Assembly: GCF_036088315.1 (NCBI RefSeq)
Contig: NZ_CP107996.1
Coordinates: 4,119,001 to 4,183,000 of the forward strand
DNA: 64,000 nt
DNA from: Streptomyces sp. NBC_00344
GTDB taxonomy: Bacteria > Actinomycetota > Actinomycetes > Streptomycetales > Streptomycetaceae
Direction of reading: 5' to 3'
Positions 1 through 8,319 of this stretch are shown here, one piece after another. Each line of letters opens with the position of its first letter. Positions within the stretch are counted from its first letter, which is position 1. Below the pieces are notes generated by a model that saw only the letters and a program-made list of their open reading frames with translations, was not told the DNA's origin and did no database searches. Both the position numbers and the translations under genes were made by a program.

Positions 1-938
1 AACGCGTCGGGGAAGCCCCCGCCCATGGCGAGGTCGTAGATGATGAAGAACGGGTGGTCCACGGCGCTGGACCAGGTCGCTGCGTCCACCTTGGTGGAGT
101 CGATGCTGAAGTACTGGTTGCCGTCGAGGTAGTAGCGGATCTGCTCGGGCGAGACCGAGCGGTCGATCTGCACGGCGTACGTGTGGTAGCCGGTCTGGCA
201 GCCCGCGCACGGGTGTTCACCGCTGCCGATGCCGGTGCTCTCGTTGCAGGGGCCGCCGGGGTTGGTACCGCAGTGCAGGGTGCCGAAGACGGAGCTCCGG
301 CCGTTGATGTCCTCCATGATGTCGACCTCGCCCGAGGTCGGCCAGGTGGTGCCGGTGCGCAGGGTGGAGCCCAGCATCCAGAAGGCGGGCCAGTAGCCGG
401 CGCCGTTGGCGGTGCTGACGTCCGGCTGCTGGATGGACGACACCATCTCGACCACACCGCCGGCCGGAGCGCCGAAGGTGGCCGCCTGGGTCTCCACGCG
501 CCCCGAGGTCCAGCCCGAACGGGGGTCGGTCCCGTCGTGGTTGGCGCGCAGCACGAGATGACCGTTGCCGTCCTGGAAGACATTCGACGTGGAGTCGGTC
601 ATCGTCTCGATCTCACCGGTGCCGAAGTTGCTGCCGGGGCCGGTGTCGTACTTCCAGGTGCCGGTGTCGAGTCCGCTGCCGGACGCGCCGTTGAAGTCGT
701 CGCTCCAGGTGGTGGTGAATCCGGCGGGCGGCGCGGGCACGCCGGCCGGGGCAGCGGCCTGAGCCGCGGTGGGGGTGGCCGCGCCGCCGGGCGAAGCCAC
801 GACCCCGAGTCCTGCCGCGGCCAGCGCGCCGACGGCCAGGGCGGCGAGCGCCATCCGGGTCCTGGAGCGCCGCGATCGGTGGCCGCCGCTTCCATGACGG
901 GGTATCCGGTCCTGCTCCGGTGTCTGTCCGCTGAACAT
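1..938 (-). CDS. Secreted GH16 endo-beta-glucanase, C-terminus outside window
   Basis: Predicted secreted glycoside hydrolase family 16 enzyme, probably an endo-beta-1,3-glucanase acting on laminarin-like polymers. A basic N-terminus is followed by a hydrophobic Ala/Leu/Val segment (about residues 30-50), as in an export signal. The catalytic signature EVDIMED lies at residues 204-210, giving Glu204 as nucleophile, Asp206 as helper and Glu209 as acid/base. The start at 938 has AGGAG seven bases upstream. A second in-frame ATG at 1100 also has a good ribosome site (AGGAGA) and would add 54 residues before the signal, which is less usual. The promoter and palindromic operator upstream suggest sugar-responsive control. 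The rest of the gene is beyond base 1. Confidence 0.88.
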   Translation of the reverse strand, partial: MFSGQTPEQDRIPRHGSGGHRSRRSRTRMALAALAVGALAAAGLGVVASPGGAATPTAAQAAAPAGVPAPPAGFTTTWSDDFNGASGSGLDTGTWKYDTGPGSNFGTGEIETMTDSTSNVFQDGNGHLVLRANHDGTDPRSGWTSGRVETQAATFGAPAGGVVEMVSSIQQPDVSTANGAGYWPAFWMLGSTLRTGTTWPTSGEVDIMEDINGRSSVFGTLHCGTNPGGPCNESTGIGSGEHPCAGCQTGYHTYAVQIDRSVSPEQIRYYLDGNQYFSIDSTKVDAATWSSAVDHPFFIIYDLAMGGGFPDA

Positions 939-1146
939 ACGGGTTCTCCTGAGGTGGGGGGATGCTTCCGTGCCGCGGGTGGGGTCCGGCTCCGGGCACG
1001 TCAGGGGGGAGCGCTGGGGGCGCGACAGCCGCACCCGTGAGTACGGCGGTGCCGGCCGCCTGTACCGACGGAACGTCAGCGGTGAGCCGTCGCTCGGCAT
1101 GACCTTCTCCTGACCGGGTGGGGGACCGTGTGCAGGCCGAATCTCT

Positions 1147-1158
1147 GAGAGCGCTCTC
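1147..1158. promoter_or_regulatory. LacI-type operator palindrome GAGAGCGCTCTC
   Basis: A perfect 12-bp palindrome, GAGAGCGCTCTC, lies just downstream of the predicted -10 box of the GH16 gene. It resembles the CebR-class operator core (GAGCGCTC) used by LacI-family repressors of polysaccharide-degradation genes in Streptomyces. Binding here would block the start of transcription. The regulator itself is not encoded next to it. The identity of the binding protein is inferred. Confidence 0.6.
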
Positions 1159-1168
1159 TGGAGCTAGT

Positions 1169-1197
1169 TGTCTATAGCCCTGACTCGTTCACGTCAA
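1169..1197 (-). promoter_or_regulatory. Sigma-70-type promoter of the GH16 gene
   Basis: On the minus strand, TTGACG (1197-1192) and TAGACA (1174-1169) are separated by exactly 17 bases, close to the HrdB consensus. The start point would be near 1162, beside the palindrome. This gives a leader of about 60 bases to the ATG at 1100 or about 220 bases to the ATG at 938. Confidence 0.6.
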
Positions 1198-1306
1198 GAC
1201 TCCTGTCAGCAGTCGCATGTCAGCCGGGTCGTCACGGGAGTGCCGGACCGCCCCGACGCGCGGAGCGGGCGGCGGGACGCGGTCCGGGCCCTCCGGTCCG
1301 GGCGGA

Positions 1307-1663
1307 TCAGTTTTCGGCGATCTCGCGGACCTCGGCCGTGAGGTTCCAGTGCGCCGGGTGAATCTGGAGGAACCGCCTGGCCCATTCCAGTGCCTCGGCC
1401 TTGTCCTTGGCCTGGATGAGGGAGTAACCGCCGACGACTTCCTTGGCCTCGGCGAACGGCCCGTCGGTGTAGCTGACCTTGCCGTCCGACCAGGTGGCCC
1501 TGGTCGCTTCGGATGCCGGGGTGAGGCCTGCGGTGTCCAGCATGACCCCTGCCCTGGTGATCTCCTCCAGGAGTGCGGCCATCCGCTTCTCGAACTCGGG
1601 GCCGGGGTCCTCGGTGGGGGCGTTCTGCTCGTCGATGCGGATCAGTGTCAGAAAGCGCGGCAT
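1307..1663 (-). CDS. YCII-related (DGPF-domain) protein
   Basis: A 118-residue protein of the YCII/DGPF family. It shows the typical order: an N-terminal MPRFLTLIRI beta strand, then a YTDGPFAEAKEVVGGYSL block (about residues 64-81) that names the family, then an alpha/beta ferredoxin-like end. Members often sit beside ECF sigma factors, but none is here and the biochemical role of this one is unknown. The start at 1663 was chosen because GAGGAG precedes it closely; the frame is open further upstream without comparable signals. It lies downstream of the guanylate-kinase-like gene on the same strand, with about 80 bases between them. Confidence 0.8.
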   Translation of the reverse strand: MPRFLTLIRIDEQNAPTEDPGPEFEKRMAALLEEITRAGVMLDTAGLTPASEATRATWSDGKVSYTDGPFAEAKEVVGGYSLIQAKDKAEALEWARRFLQIHPAHWNLTAEVREIAEN

Positions 1664-1742
1664 GGTGACTCCTCGGTGTGGAGGGCGGGGGCTCTTCCGC
1701 CTCTCACTCATGCGTCGAACGGAAGACGCCCGGATCGACAGC

Positions 1743-2396
1743 TCACCCGGAGTTCTTCCGGGAATCCTCGGCGTCCAGCAGGGTCGGGTTCGATTCGGCC
1801 TTGAGTTCCAGCATCCGCCGCGCCCCGTCCGACCGCAGGATCTCGCTGCGCACCACCGTCTCCAGGTCGCGGAGGAACTGTTCCCTGTCCTCGTTGAGGA
1901 GTACGTAGTCGTAGACCCAGGCCCAGGTGAGCTGGTCGGTGCGGATGCGCAGCCGCTGGTTCGCCTCGTCACCCTGGCCGCGCAGATGCAACCGGTGCCG
2001 CAGCTCGTCCTCGGACGCGGTGGTCACGAAGATGCCGATCACCCGGCGCTGGGAGGCGGCCCTCACCCGTACGAAGCCGCCCGGATCGAGCTCGGTCAGC
2101 AGCGGCCCGGACTGGCCGTCGGCGAGCAGTCGCTGCGGGGAGCCGTAGTAGCTGGCCGAGTAGGTCCGGGTGTACTCGAAGATCGTCCCCTCGTCGTGGA
2201 GCCGGAAGAATTCCTCCTCGCTCACGAAGACGTAGTCCTCCCCCGGCTTCTCGTGCTCGCGCGGCTGCCGGGTGGTGTACGTGGGGACCCGCTGGAGAAG
2301 GGACCTCTCGGTGAGGAACCGCAGCGCCGTTCCCTTTCCGGCACCACTGGGGCCGGATACGACGAACATCAGTGGCCGGGCGTCCAGGTGGCTCAT
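1743..2396 (-). CDS. Guanylate-kinase-like protein
   Basis: A 217-residue P-loop protein of the guanylate kinase fold. Residues 15-23 read GPSGAGKGT (Walker A), followed by a TYTTRQPREHEKPGEDY region (about 39-55) matching the GMP-binding TTRxPRxxExxGxxY block, and a YYGSP match to the usual NYYGT. The C-terminal lid and helix are present, so nucleotide-monophosphate kinase activity is plausible. The usual gmk of actinobacteria sits beside rpoZ and coaBC, which are absent here, so this is probably a paralogue and its substrate is uncertain. A GAGGAG ribosome site lies nine bases before the ATG. Confidence 0.75.
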   Translation of the reverse strand: MSHLDARPLMFVVSGPSGAGKGTALRFLTERSLLQRVPTYTTRQPREHEKPGEDYVFVSEEEFFRLHDEGTIFEYTRTYSASYYGSPQRLLADGQSGPLLTELDPGGFVRVRAASQRRVIGIFVTTASEDELRHRLHLRGQGDEANQRLRIRTDQLTWAWVYDYVLLNEDREQFLRDLETVVRSEILRSDGARRMLELKAESNPTLLDAEDSRKNSG

Positions 2397-2964
2397 GGCT
2401 CGCTGCTCCTCGGGTGCTCATGATTGCTCACGGGAGAGTTCGGTTGATTGTGCCCCGGCGGAGCCTGTCTCCGCTCGGCCGCGAATCCGCCGTGACCCGC
2501 GCGTCGCAGTCCCGGCAGCGGCCCGGCCCGGGACACCGAAGGTGCGGGTCGCGGTCGCCTCAGGTCCGGAGCGGGCCGGATGTCGCGGTCCCGGACCGGG
2601 CCGGACGGTCCGGGAGTGATGGCGGGAAACGGGGTGGGAGTCGGTGGGTGGGGGTGGGGGGAGGAGGAGGCGTGCCGGGCGGTGTGGAGGCCCCTGGGGC
2701 AGCGAGGTGGTCGGGGCGCGCGGTACGGCGGTGGGGTCGGATGCCGCGCTCCGGGCCGGTCGGACACGGCACCGGTGACCCGGCCGCTGTCCGCTGCGGG
2801 GAGGGGCAGCCGGGAGCCGGGGGCGCGGGGGGCCGGCCGGTGGTCGGTGCGTGCGGGGGGTTCAGGTGGTTCCGCAGACCCTGCCCTACCAAATCCCATG
2901 ATCACCGGCGGAGTTGATGCCGATCACTCGTGTGGGTGACGAGGCGAGGGAGGGGCCGGGTGAC
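2397..2964. other. Intergenic, no convincing feature
   Basis: This 568-base GC-rich stretch lies upstream of the guanylate-kinase-like gene and downstream of the anti-sigma-like gene. I see the ribosome site of the former and G-rich low-complexity runs (around 2620-2680), but no hairpin with a tail, no clear promoter boxes and no open frame with believable codon use. Confidence 0.5.
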
Positions 2965-3384
2965 TCAGGGCCCGATGTCCAGCTCGGCCCAGACCGTCTT
3001 GCACGGGGACGGCCCGCCGTCGACGCCCCAGCGGTCGGCGTACGCCTCCACCAGCAGCAGGCCCCTGCCGGATTCCGGATGCCCGGTGTCCGGCCGGCGG
3101 AGGCCAGGAAGCCGCTCCGGGCGCGGATCGGTCACCTCGATACGGAGCCGTCCTCCGCACAGCGAGAGCGTCAGACGGAAACCCCGGCCGCGCACCTGAC
3201 CGTGCGTGGCCGCGTTGGCGGCGAGCTCGGCGACGACGTGCGCTGCCGCATCGAACGGCAGCTCCCAGTCGATGAGTTGCTGCACGCTGAGCAGACGCGC
3301 CAGCCGGGCGCCCCGGCGGGTCGCGGACAGCAGCACGCTGAACTGCCGTACGGGGGCGGGGGCGGCGGTGATTTCCTGATTCAC
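2965..3384 (-). CDS. Anti-sigma-factor-like ATP-binding protein (HATPase)
   Basis: A 139-residue GHKL-type ATPase of the RsbW/SpoIIAB-like group abundant in Streptomyces. The N box is ELAANAATHG (about 53-62), the G1 box EVTDPRP (about 84-90) and the G2 box ESGRGLLLVEAYADRWG (about 105-121). Such proteins bind ATP and may phosphorylate or sequester regulatory partners. It is divergent from the XRE and DUF397 genes, a three-gene arrangement seen repeatedly in Streptomyces and linked in some cases to developmental and antibiotic control. The start at 3384 lacks a strong ribosome site. Its partner sigma or anti-anti-sigma factor is unknown. Confidence 0.82.
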   Translation of the reverse strand: MNQEITAAPAPVRQFSVLLSATRRGARLARLLSVQQLIDWELPFDAAAHVVAELAANAATHGQVRGRGFRLTLSLCGGRLRIEVTDPRPERLPGLRRPDTGHPESGRGLLLVEAYADRWGVDGGPSPCKTVWAELDIGP

Positions 3385-3504
3385 GTCACTCAGCGTGGTC
3401 GGTCGCGTTTACTCTGAACAGGCCTGGCGCCGGTACGGAGCGTCACTGTCCGGGTGCTGTCCGGAGCCGTCCGGTTTCTGTACCCCCGTGTGGAGGTGGA
3501 CGGC

Positions 3505-4320
3505 ATGGAGCATGCGACGGACGACGAGTCGGCGGCCGTACTGAAGGCGGTCGGCCGGCAGATCAAACTCTGGCGGGAGCGGGCGGGCCTGCGGCAGTCG
3601 GAGCTGGGCGAGGCGGTCGGGTACGGCGAGGAGCAGGTCTCGTCGGTGGAGCGCGGGCGCCGGGTGCCGAGGCCGGAGTTCCTGGACCGGGCCGATGCGG
3701 CGCTGGGTGCCGACGGGATCATCGCCGCGATGAAGAAGGACGTCGCGGAGGCCCGGTACCCCAAGAAGGTGCGGGACCTGGCGAGGCTGGAGGCGGCCGC
3801 CGTCGAGTTCGGGGCGTACAGCAACCACAACATGCCGGGCCTCCTCCAGACGGAGGAGTACACCCGCGCACTGTTCGAGATGCGCCGCCCCGGCTATTCG
3901 GCGGACGAGATCGACCGCCAGGTCGAAGCGCGCATGGGGCGCCAGGAGATCTTCGGACGGGCGGGCACCACGCTCACCTTCGTACTGGAGGAGGTGATCC
4001 TGCGGCGCCCTCTCGGTGGCCGGCATGTGCTGCGCCGGCAGCTGGAACACATGGGCGCGGTAGGGGAGTTGCGTAATGTCGAGATTCAGGTGATGCCGAC
4101 CGAGCGCGAGGACCACGCGGGAATGGGCGGGCAGATTCAGGTGCTGAAGCTGGGGGACGGGTCTACGGTCGGGTACACGGAGGCGCAGTTGGCCAGTTAC
4201 CTGATCTCCGATCCCAAAGAGCTCCAGATCCTTGAGTTGCGCTATGGGATCATCCGTTCGCAGGCTCTCACGCCACGGGAGTCGATGGCCTTCATCGAGA
4301 AAGCACTGGGTGAGACATGA
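3505..4320 (+). CDS. XRE-family regulator with DUF5753 (Scr1) domain
   Basis: A 271-residue DNA-binding regulator. The N-terminal helix-turn-helix (about residues 12-70) includes LRQSELGEAVGYGEEQVSSVERGRRVP. The C-terminal DUF5753 domain (about 90-265) contains MPGLLQTEEYTRAL and the conserved VLEEVILRRPLGG segment. ATG 3505 is preferred over the frame opening at 3454 because GGAGGTG lies six bases upstream. Its stop overlaps the DUF397 gene by four bases (ATGA), so the pair is translationally coupled. Family members act together with DUF397 and RsbW-like partners; targets cannot be read from the sequence. Confidence 0.88.
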   Translation: MEHATDDESAAVLKAVGRQIKLWRERAGLRQSELGEAVGYGEEQVSSVERGRRVPRPEFLDRADAALGADGIIAAMKKDVAEARYPKKVRDLARLEAAAVEFGAYSNHNMPGLLQTEEYTRALFEMRRPGYSADEIDRQVEARMGRQEIFGRAGTTLTFVLEEVILRRPLGGRHVLRRQLEHMGAVGELRNVEIQVMPTEREDHAGMGGQIQVLKLGDGSTVGYTEAQLASYLISDPKELQILELRYGIIRSQALTPRESMAFIEKALGET

Positions 4321-4502
4321 CCACCACCGAACTGCAGTGGTTCAAGAGCAGCTACAGCGCAGGCGACAGCAATGATTGCGTCGAGATCGCGGCTGCCCGG
4401 GGCGCGGTCCATGTGCGGGACTCCAAGAGCAGGGACGGCGAGCGGCTCGCGTTCTCGCGCGGTCCCTGGGCGGACTTCCTGGCCTACGCGTCCGGGCGTT
4501 GA
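4317..4502 (+). CDS. DUF397 small protein
   Basis: A 61-residue DUF397 protein. It begins with the family signature of a short strand and WFKSSYS followed by a DCVEIA block, then VHVRDSKS and a final W-A-D-F-L segment. DUF397 proteins pair with XRE/DUF5753 regulators and are thought to antagonise them. The ATGA overlap with the upstream regulator supports a two-gene operon. Its full length matches the family. Confidence 0.88.
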   Translation: MTTTELQWFKSSYSAGDSNDCVEIAAARGAVHVRDSKSRDGERLAFSRGPWADFLAYASGR

Positions 4503-4749
4503 CCGGGCCCTCGACACGGGGCATGCCGATGCGCGCCGCCGCCGGCACGGATGCCGGTGTCCCGGGAGGCACCGGACCGGGACGACGGCGGTGCACAGCA
4601 AGCTCGCAGGCTGGGCGCGGCGAGCGGCCGCGTCCAGCCTGCGGCGCCGGGCCCTGCCTGCCCGCTTGCCGCTGGGCAGAGGTGGGTGACACGGTGGTGG
4701 CGAACCTGGCGGCCTCCGGCGGCCCCGCACCCCTGGAGCCCGTACGCAG

Positions 4750-5181
4750 ATGACCGGCCGCCTCGCGCAAATGCTCCGCTTCGCCTGCGTGGGCGTGGTG
4801 AACACCGGCACGTACTACGCGTGCTACCGCGCACTGCTCACCGGGCTGCCGTATCTCGCGGCCCACACCCTGGCCTTCTGCCTGAGCATGGTGGGCTCGT
4901 TCTTCCTGAACGCCCGGTTCACCTACCGGGTCCGGCCGACCTGGCGGAAGTTCCTGCTGTTCCCGCTGACCAACGCGGCGAATTTCGTGATCACGACGAG
5001 CGGTGTGTACGTCCTCGTCGACCTCGTCCACCTCAGCAGCCACTACGCCCCGCTGATCGCCGCGGGGGCCGCCGTACCCATCACTTTTGTCGTCTCGCGG
5101 ATGATCATGCTTCGCCCCGACAACCGGGAAGCCTCCGAATCGTTGGTCGAACCAGTGGCCCCGGCCACGCCGAGTGCCTAA
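4750..5181 (+). CDS. GtrA-family membrane protein
   Basis: A 143-residue GtrA/DPMS-like integral membrane protein. It starts with the family pattern of a basic residue followed by FACVGVVNTGTYYACY, and has four hydrophobic segments (about 10-30, 38-58, 72-92 and 100-120). The SMVGSFFLNARFTYR motif between helices two and three is typical. Family members are thought to move lipid-linked sugars across the membrane or help cell-surface glycosylation. No glycosyltransferase is adjacent, so the substrate is unknown. It overlaps the alternative upstream part of the next frame but not its preferred start. Confidence 0.82.
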   Translation: MTGRLAQMLRFACVGVVNTGTYYACYRALLTGLPYLAAHTLAFCLSMVGSFFLNARFTYRVRPTWRKFLLFPLTNAANFVITTSGVYVLVDLVHLSSHYAPLIAAGAAVPITFVVSRMIMLRPDNREASESLVEPVAPATPSA

Positions 5182-5239
5182 CATCATTTCCCGCAAGGCC
5201 TTGTGCACCGAAGCACAAACTCGCCGCCAGGAGGCTCCT

Positions 5240-5890
5240 TTGCACCGCCGCCGTCGCACTGCGCTCTCCGTATCCGCCGCTCTCGTCGCCGCGGCCCCTC
5301 TCCTCGCCGCCTGCGGCAGTCAGGCGCATCCGGGGGCAGCTGCCGTGGTGGGCAAGGACCGCATCACCGTCGCCTCCGTCCAGGCGCAGGTGAAGGCCGT
5401 ACGCGACGCACAGAACAAGTCTCCGCAGGCCGCCGAGATGATCAAGAGCAGTAACAATCTCAGCGGGATGAAGCTCGGCAGCATGATCTTCGACCGGGTG
5501 CTCGCGAAGGCCGCTGCTGATGCCGGTGCGACGGTCTCCCGCAAGGACGTGCAGGACGCGCGGGCGCAGCTCGTCAAGCAGGCGGGCAGCGAGGCGCGGC
5601 TGCGGCAGGTCTACCTCCAGCAGAACGGCATCGCCCCCGGCCAGATCGACCAGGCACTCCAGGAACAGGTCACCGCTTCGAAGCTGGCCCAGTCCCTCGG
5701 CGCCGACCTCGGTACCTCGCAGGGGCAGGCGTCGGTACTCCAGGCCATGTCGAAGGCCTCCAAGTCGCTGGGTGTGGACGTCAATCCGCGCTACGGCGTC
5801 TGGGACTCCAGGAAGAGCCAGCTCGGCCCCTACAAGGCCCCGTGGATCGCCCAGGTCACCAAGGCGCCGTCCGCGGCGACGGGCGCCTGA
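5240..5890 (+). CDS. SurA N-terminal-domain lipoprotein
   Basis: A 216-residue predicted lipoprotein related to the N-terminal chaperone domain of SurA/PrsA-type foldases. The leader MHRRRRTALSV is followed by a hydrophobic segment and the lipobox LLAAC, which places the lipidated cysteine at residue 25. The helical body contains the motif region AAVVGKDRITVASVQAQV typical of the SurA N-domain; no rotamase (PPIase) domain follows. TTG 5240 was chosen because AGGAGG lies just upstream and it starts the signal peptide directly. An ATG at 5174 in the same frame would place 22 polar residues before it. It probably acts outside the membrane in protein folding. Confidence 0.82.
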   Translation: MHRRRRTALSVSAALVAAAPLLAACGSQAHPGAAAVVGKDRITVASVQAQVKAVRDAQNKSPQAAEMIKSSNNLSGMKLGSMIFDRVLAKAAADAGATVSRKDVQDARAQLVKQAGSEARLRQVYLQQNGIAPGQIDQALQEQVTASKLAQSLGADLGTSQGQASVLQAMSKASKSLGVDVNPRYGVWDSRKSQLGPYKAPWIAQVTKAPSAATGA

Positions 5891-5981
5891 GGGCAGTCCC
5901 GTCGCGGCGTGCGCGCAGGTCCCTCCTCCACGGGCAAACACCGCCTGCCATGGCACTCGCGGGGCGGGGTAGTTTCGACGG

Positions 5982-6968
5982 GTGACCGCATCAGACACCC
6001 CCGACACCCCTGACACCCCCGGCCGTATCGTGCTGCTCACCACCAGCCACCGGGTCGCGCCGGGGCTGCTGTCCTGGCCCGCCTGGCAGCTGCTCCGCGA
6101 CGCCGACCGGGTGCTGTGCCCGGACGAGGGCCATCCCCAGCTGCCGTATCTGCGGGAGGCCGGCATCACCGCCGAGCACCTGTCACCGGACGCCGAGCAG
6201 CTCGTCGGGGAGTGCGCGGGCGGCCGCACCGTCGTGGTCCTTCCCACGGGGGAGGGCGACCGGCGTCTCACCGACGGACTGGCCCGGCTGGCCGGCAGCG
6301 GCAGGGTGCAGATGCCGGACCTGGAGCTGCTGCCCGGCTCCTACGACCTGCCGGGTGCGCGTCTGCTGGACCTCGTGCAGGTGATGGACCGGGTGCGCAG
6401 GGAGTGCCCCTGGACGTCGCAGCAGACGCATCAGGGGCTCGCCAAGTACCTCATCGAGGAGGCGTACGAACTCGTCGAGGCGATCGAGGACGGCGACCGT
6501 GACGAGCTCCGGGAAGAGCTGGGCGATGTGCTGCTCCAGGTCGTCTTCCACGCGCGGATCGCTCAGGAGGACGAGGACGAGCCGTTCTCCGTCGACGATG
6601 TGGCCGGCGGTCTCGTGGAGAAGCTCATCCGCCGCCATCCGCACATCTTCGGCGACGAGACCGCGGAGACGGCGGAGGACGTCCATGCCCACTGGGACCG
6701 CACCAAGGCGGCCGAGAAGCAGCGGGCGTCGGTGACGGAGGGGGTGCCGGTCGGGCAGCCCGCGCTGGCCCTCGCGGCGAAGCTGGCATCCCGGGTGCGG
6801 GGCGGCGGCCTCGTGGTCCCGCTCCCCGAGGGCGAGGGGGTCGGCTACCGGCTGCTCGCGATGGCCGCGGAGGCCGAGGCCGAGGGCACCGACCCCGAGG
6901 CCGCGCTGCGCGCCGCGGCGCGGGCGTACCGGGACGCGATCCTGGCCGCAGAAGGCGCCCGCGGATGA
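5982..6968 (+). CDS. mazG: MazG-family nucleoside triphosphate pyrophosphohydrolase
   Basis: A 328-residue protein with a MazG domain (about residues 115-260) after an N-terminal region resembling a degenerate tetrapyrrole-methylase-like domain. The metal-binding pattern is visible as EEAYELVEAIEDGD followed by REELGDVLLQVVFHA, and a later RRHPHIFGD block is also typical. It should hydrolyse NTPs to NMP and pyrophosphate in housecleaning or stringent-response control. Translation starts at GTG 5982 with no ribosome site; TAGTTT lies six bases upstream, which fits a leaderless mRNA. It is coupled by ATGA overlap to the P450 gene. Confidence 0.9.
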   Translation: MTASDTPDTPDTPGRIVLLTTSHRVAPGLLSWPAWQLLRDADRVLCPDEGHPQLPYLREAGITAEHLSPDAEQLVGECAGGRTVVVLPTGEGDRRLTDGLARLAGSGRVQMPDLELLPGSYDLPGARLLDLVQVMDRVRRECPWTSQQTHQGLAKYLIEEAYELVEAIEDGDRDELREELGDVLLQVVFHARIAQEDEDEPFSVDDVAGGLVEKLIRRHPHIFGDETAETAEDVHAHWDRTKAAEKQRASVTEGVPVGQPALALAAKLASRVRGGGLVVPLPEGEGVGYRLLAMAAEAEAEGTDPEAALRAAARAYRDAILAAEGARG

Positions 6969-8206
6969 CCGCGGGACCGCAGCCCGAACTCTTCACCTGG
7001 GAGTTCGCGACCGACCCCTACCCCGCCTACGCCTGGCTCCGGGAGAACGCCCCCGTGCACCGGGCGACGCTGCCCAGCGGGGTGGAGGCCTGGCTGGTGA
7101 CCCGCTACCAGGACGCCAGGACGGCGCTGGCCGAACCCAGGCTGTCCAAGAACCCGGCTCATCACGCCGAGTCGCCGCACGCCAAGGGCAAGACCGGCAT
7201 CCCCGGGGAGCGCAAGGCGGAGCTGATGACGCATCTGCTGAACATCGACCCGCCGGACCACACCAGGCTGCGGCGACTGGTGTCGAAGGCGTTCACCCCG
7301 CGCACGGTGGCGCTGTTCGCGCCCCGGGTGCAGGAGCTGACGGATCAGCTGATCGACCGGTTCGTGGAGAAGGGCGAGGCGGACCTCATCCATGAGTTCG
7401 CCTTCCCCCTCCCCATCTACGCGATCTGCGATCTGCTGGGCGTTCCGCGTGAGGACCAGGACGAATTCCGGGACTGGGCCGGCATGATGATCCGTCACGG
7501 CGGCGGGCCCCGCGGCGGTGTCGCACGCTCGGTGAAGAAGATGCGGAACTACCTCGCCGAGCTCATCCACCGGAAGCGGGAGAATCCGGGCGACGACCTG
7601 ATCTCGGGTCTGATCCGGGCCAGTGACCACGGGGAGCATCTGACGGAGAACGAGGCCGCCGCGATGGCGTTCATCCTGCTCTTCGCCGGCTTCGAGACGA
7701 CCGTGAACCTCATCGGCAACGGTGTGTACGCGCTGCTGCGCAACCCGGAACAGCGTGCGCGCCTCCAGTCTTCGCTGGCCGCCGGTGAGACCGGACTGCT
7801 GGCCACCGGGGTGGAGGAACTGCTGCGCTACGACGGGCCGGTTGAGCTCGCCACCTGGCGATTCGCCACCGAGGCGCTGACCCTGGGCGGGCAGGCCGTC
7901 GCGGAGGGCGATCCGGTTCTCGTCGTCCTCGCGGCCGCCGACCGCGACCCCGAGCGCTTCACCGAACCCGACACGCTCGACCTCTCGCGCGCCGACAACC
8001 AGCATCTCGGGTACGGACACGGCATTCACTACTGCCTGGGAGCCCCACTCGCCAGGCTCGAGGCGCAGACCGCTCTCGCCACGGTGCTGCGCCGGCTGCC
8101 CGAGCTGAGACTTGCGGTGAATCCTGACGATTTGCGCTGGCGCGGAGGGCTCATCATGCGTGGATTGCGCACGCTTCCGGTGGAGTTCACCCGTCATAAA
8201 AAGTGA
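6965..8206 (+). CDS. Cytochrome P450 (CYP107-like)
   Basis: A 413-residue soluble bacterial P450. The I-helix shows FAGFETT, the K-helix ExxR is EELLR, and the haem loop is GYGHGIHYCLGAPLAR near residue 360, with the Cys as axial ligand. Length and motifs are complete. It starts inside the stop of mazG (ATGA) with no ferredoxin gene nearby, so redox partners come from elsewhere. The position between mazG and the rpf-eno region appears conserved in Streptomyces, and I believe the counterpart in S. coelicolor is a CYP107U member, though this was not checked. The natural substrate is unknown. Confidence 0.9.
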   Translation: MTAGPQPELFTWEFATDPYPAYAWLRENAPVHRATLPSGVEAWLVTRYQDARTALAEPRLSKNPAHHAESPHAKGKTGIPGERKAELMTHLLNIDPPDHTRLRRLVSKAFTPRTVALFAPRVQELTDQLIDRFVEKGEADLIHEFAFPLPIYAICDLLGVPREDQDEFRDWAGMMIRHGGGPRGGVARSVKKMRNYLAELIHRKRENPGDDLISGLIRASDHGEHLTENEAAAMAFILLFAGFETTVNLIGNGVYALLRNPEQRARLQSSLAAGETGLLATGVEELLRYDGPVELATWRFATEALTLGGQAVAEGDPVLVVLAAADRDPERFTEPDTLDLSRADNQHLGYGHGIHYCLGAPLARLEAQTALATVLRRLPELRLAVNPDDLRWRGGLIMRGLRTLPVEFTRHKK

Positions 8207-8252
8207 CGATCCGTCAGGACTGTGACTTTCACGTGATCTGCGCTGCATCGAC

Positions 8253-8282
8253 TTGTGATCGCCGTTCGACTACGGCTACCTT
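8253..8282 (+). promoter_or_regulatory. Predicted promoter of the first rpf gene
   Basis: TTGTGA (8253-8258) and TACCTT (8277-8282) are separated by 18 bases, about 38 bases before the ATG at 8320. The position gives a short leader containing the GGAAGG ribosome site. The match to the HrdB consensus is moderate. Confidence 0.4.
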
Positions 8283-8319
8283 CACCGTTCGAATCATCCG
8301 TCACACGGAAGGCCACCGC

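Noticed and set aside
8207..8319. A second c-di-AMP riboswitch in front of the first rpf gene
   Set aside because: The 113-base gap is too short and none of the conserved ydaO blocks are present.
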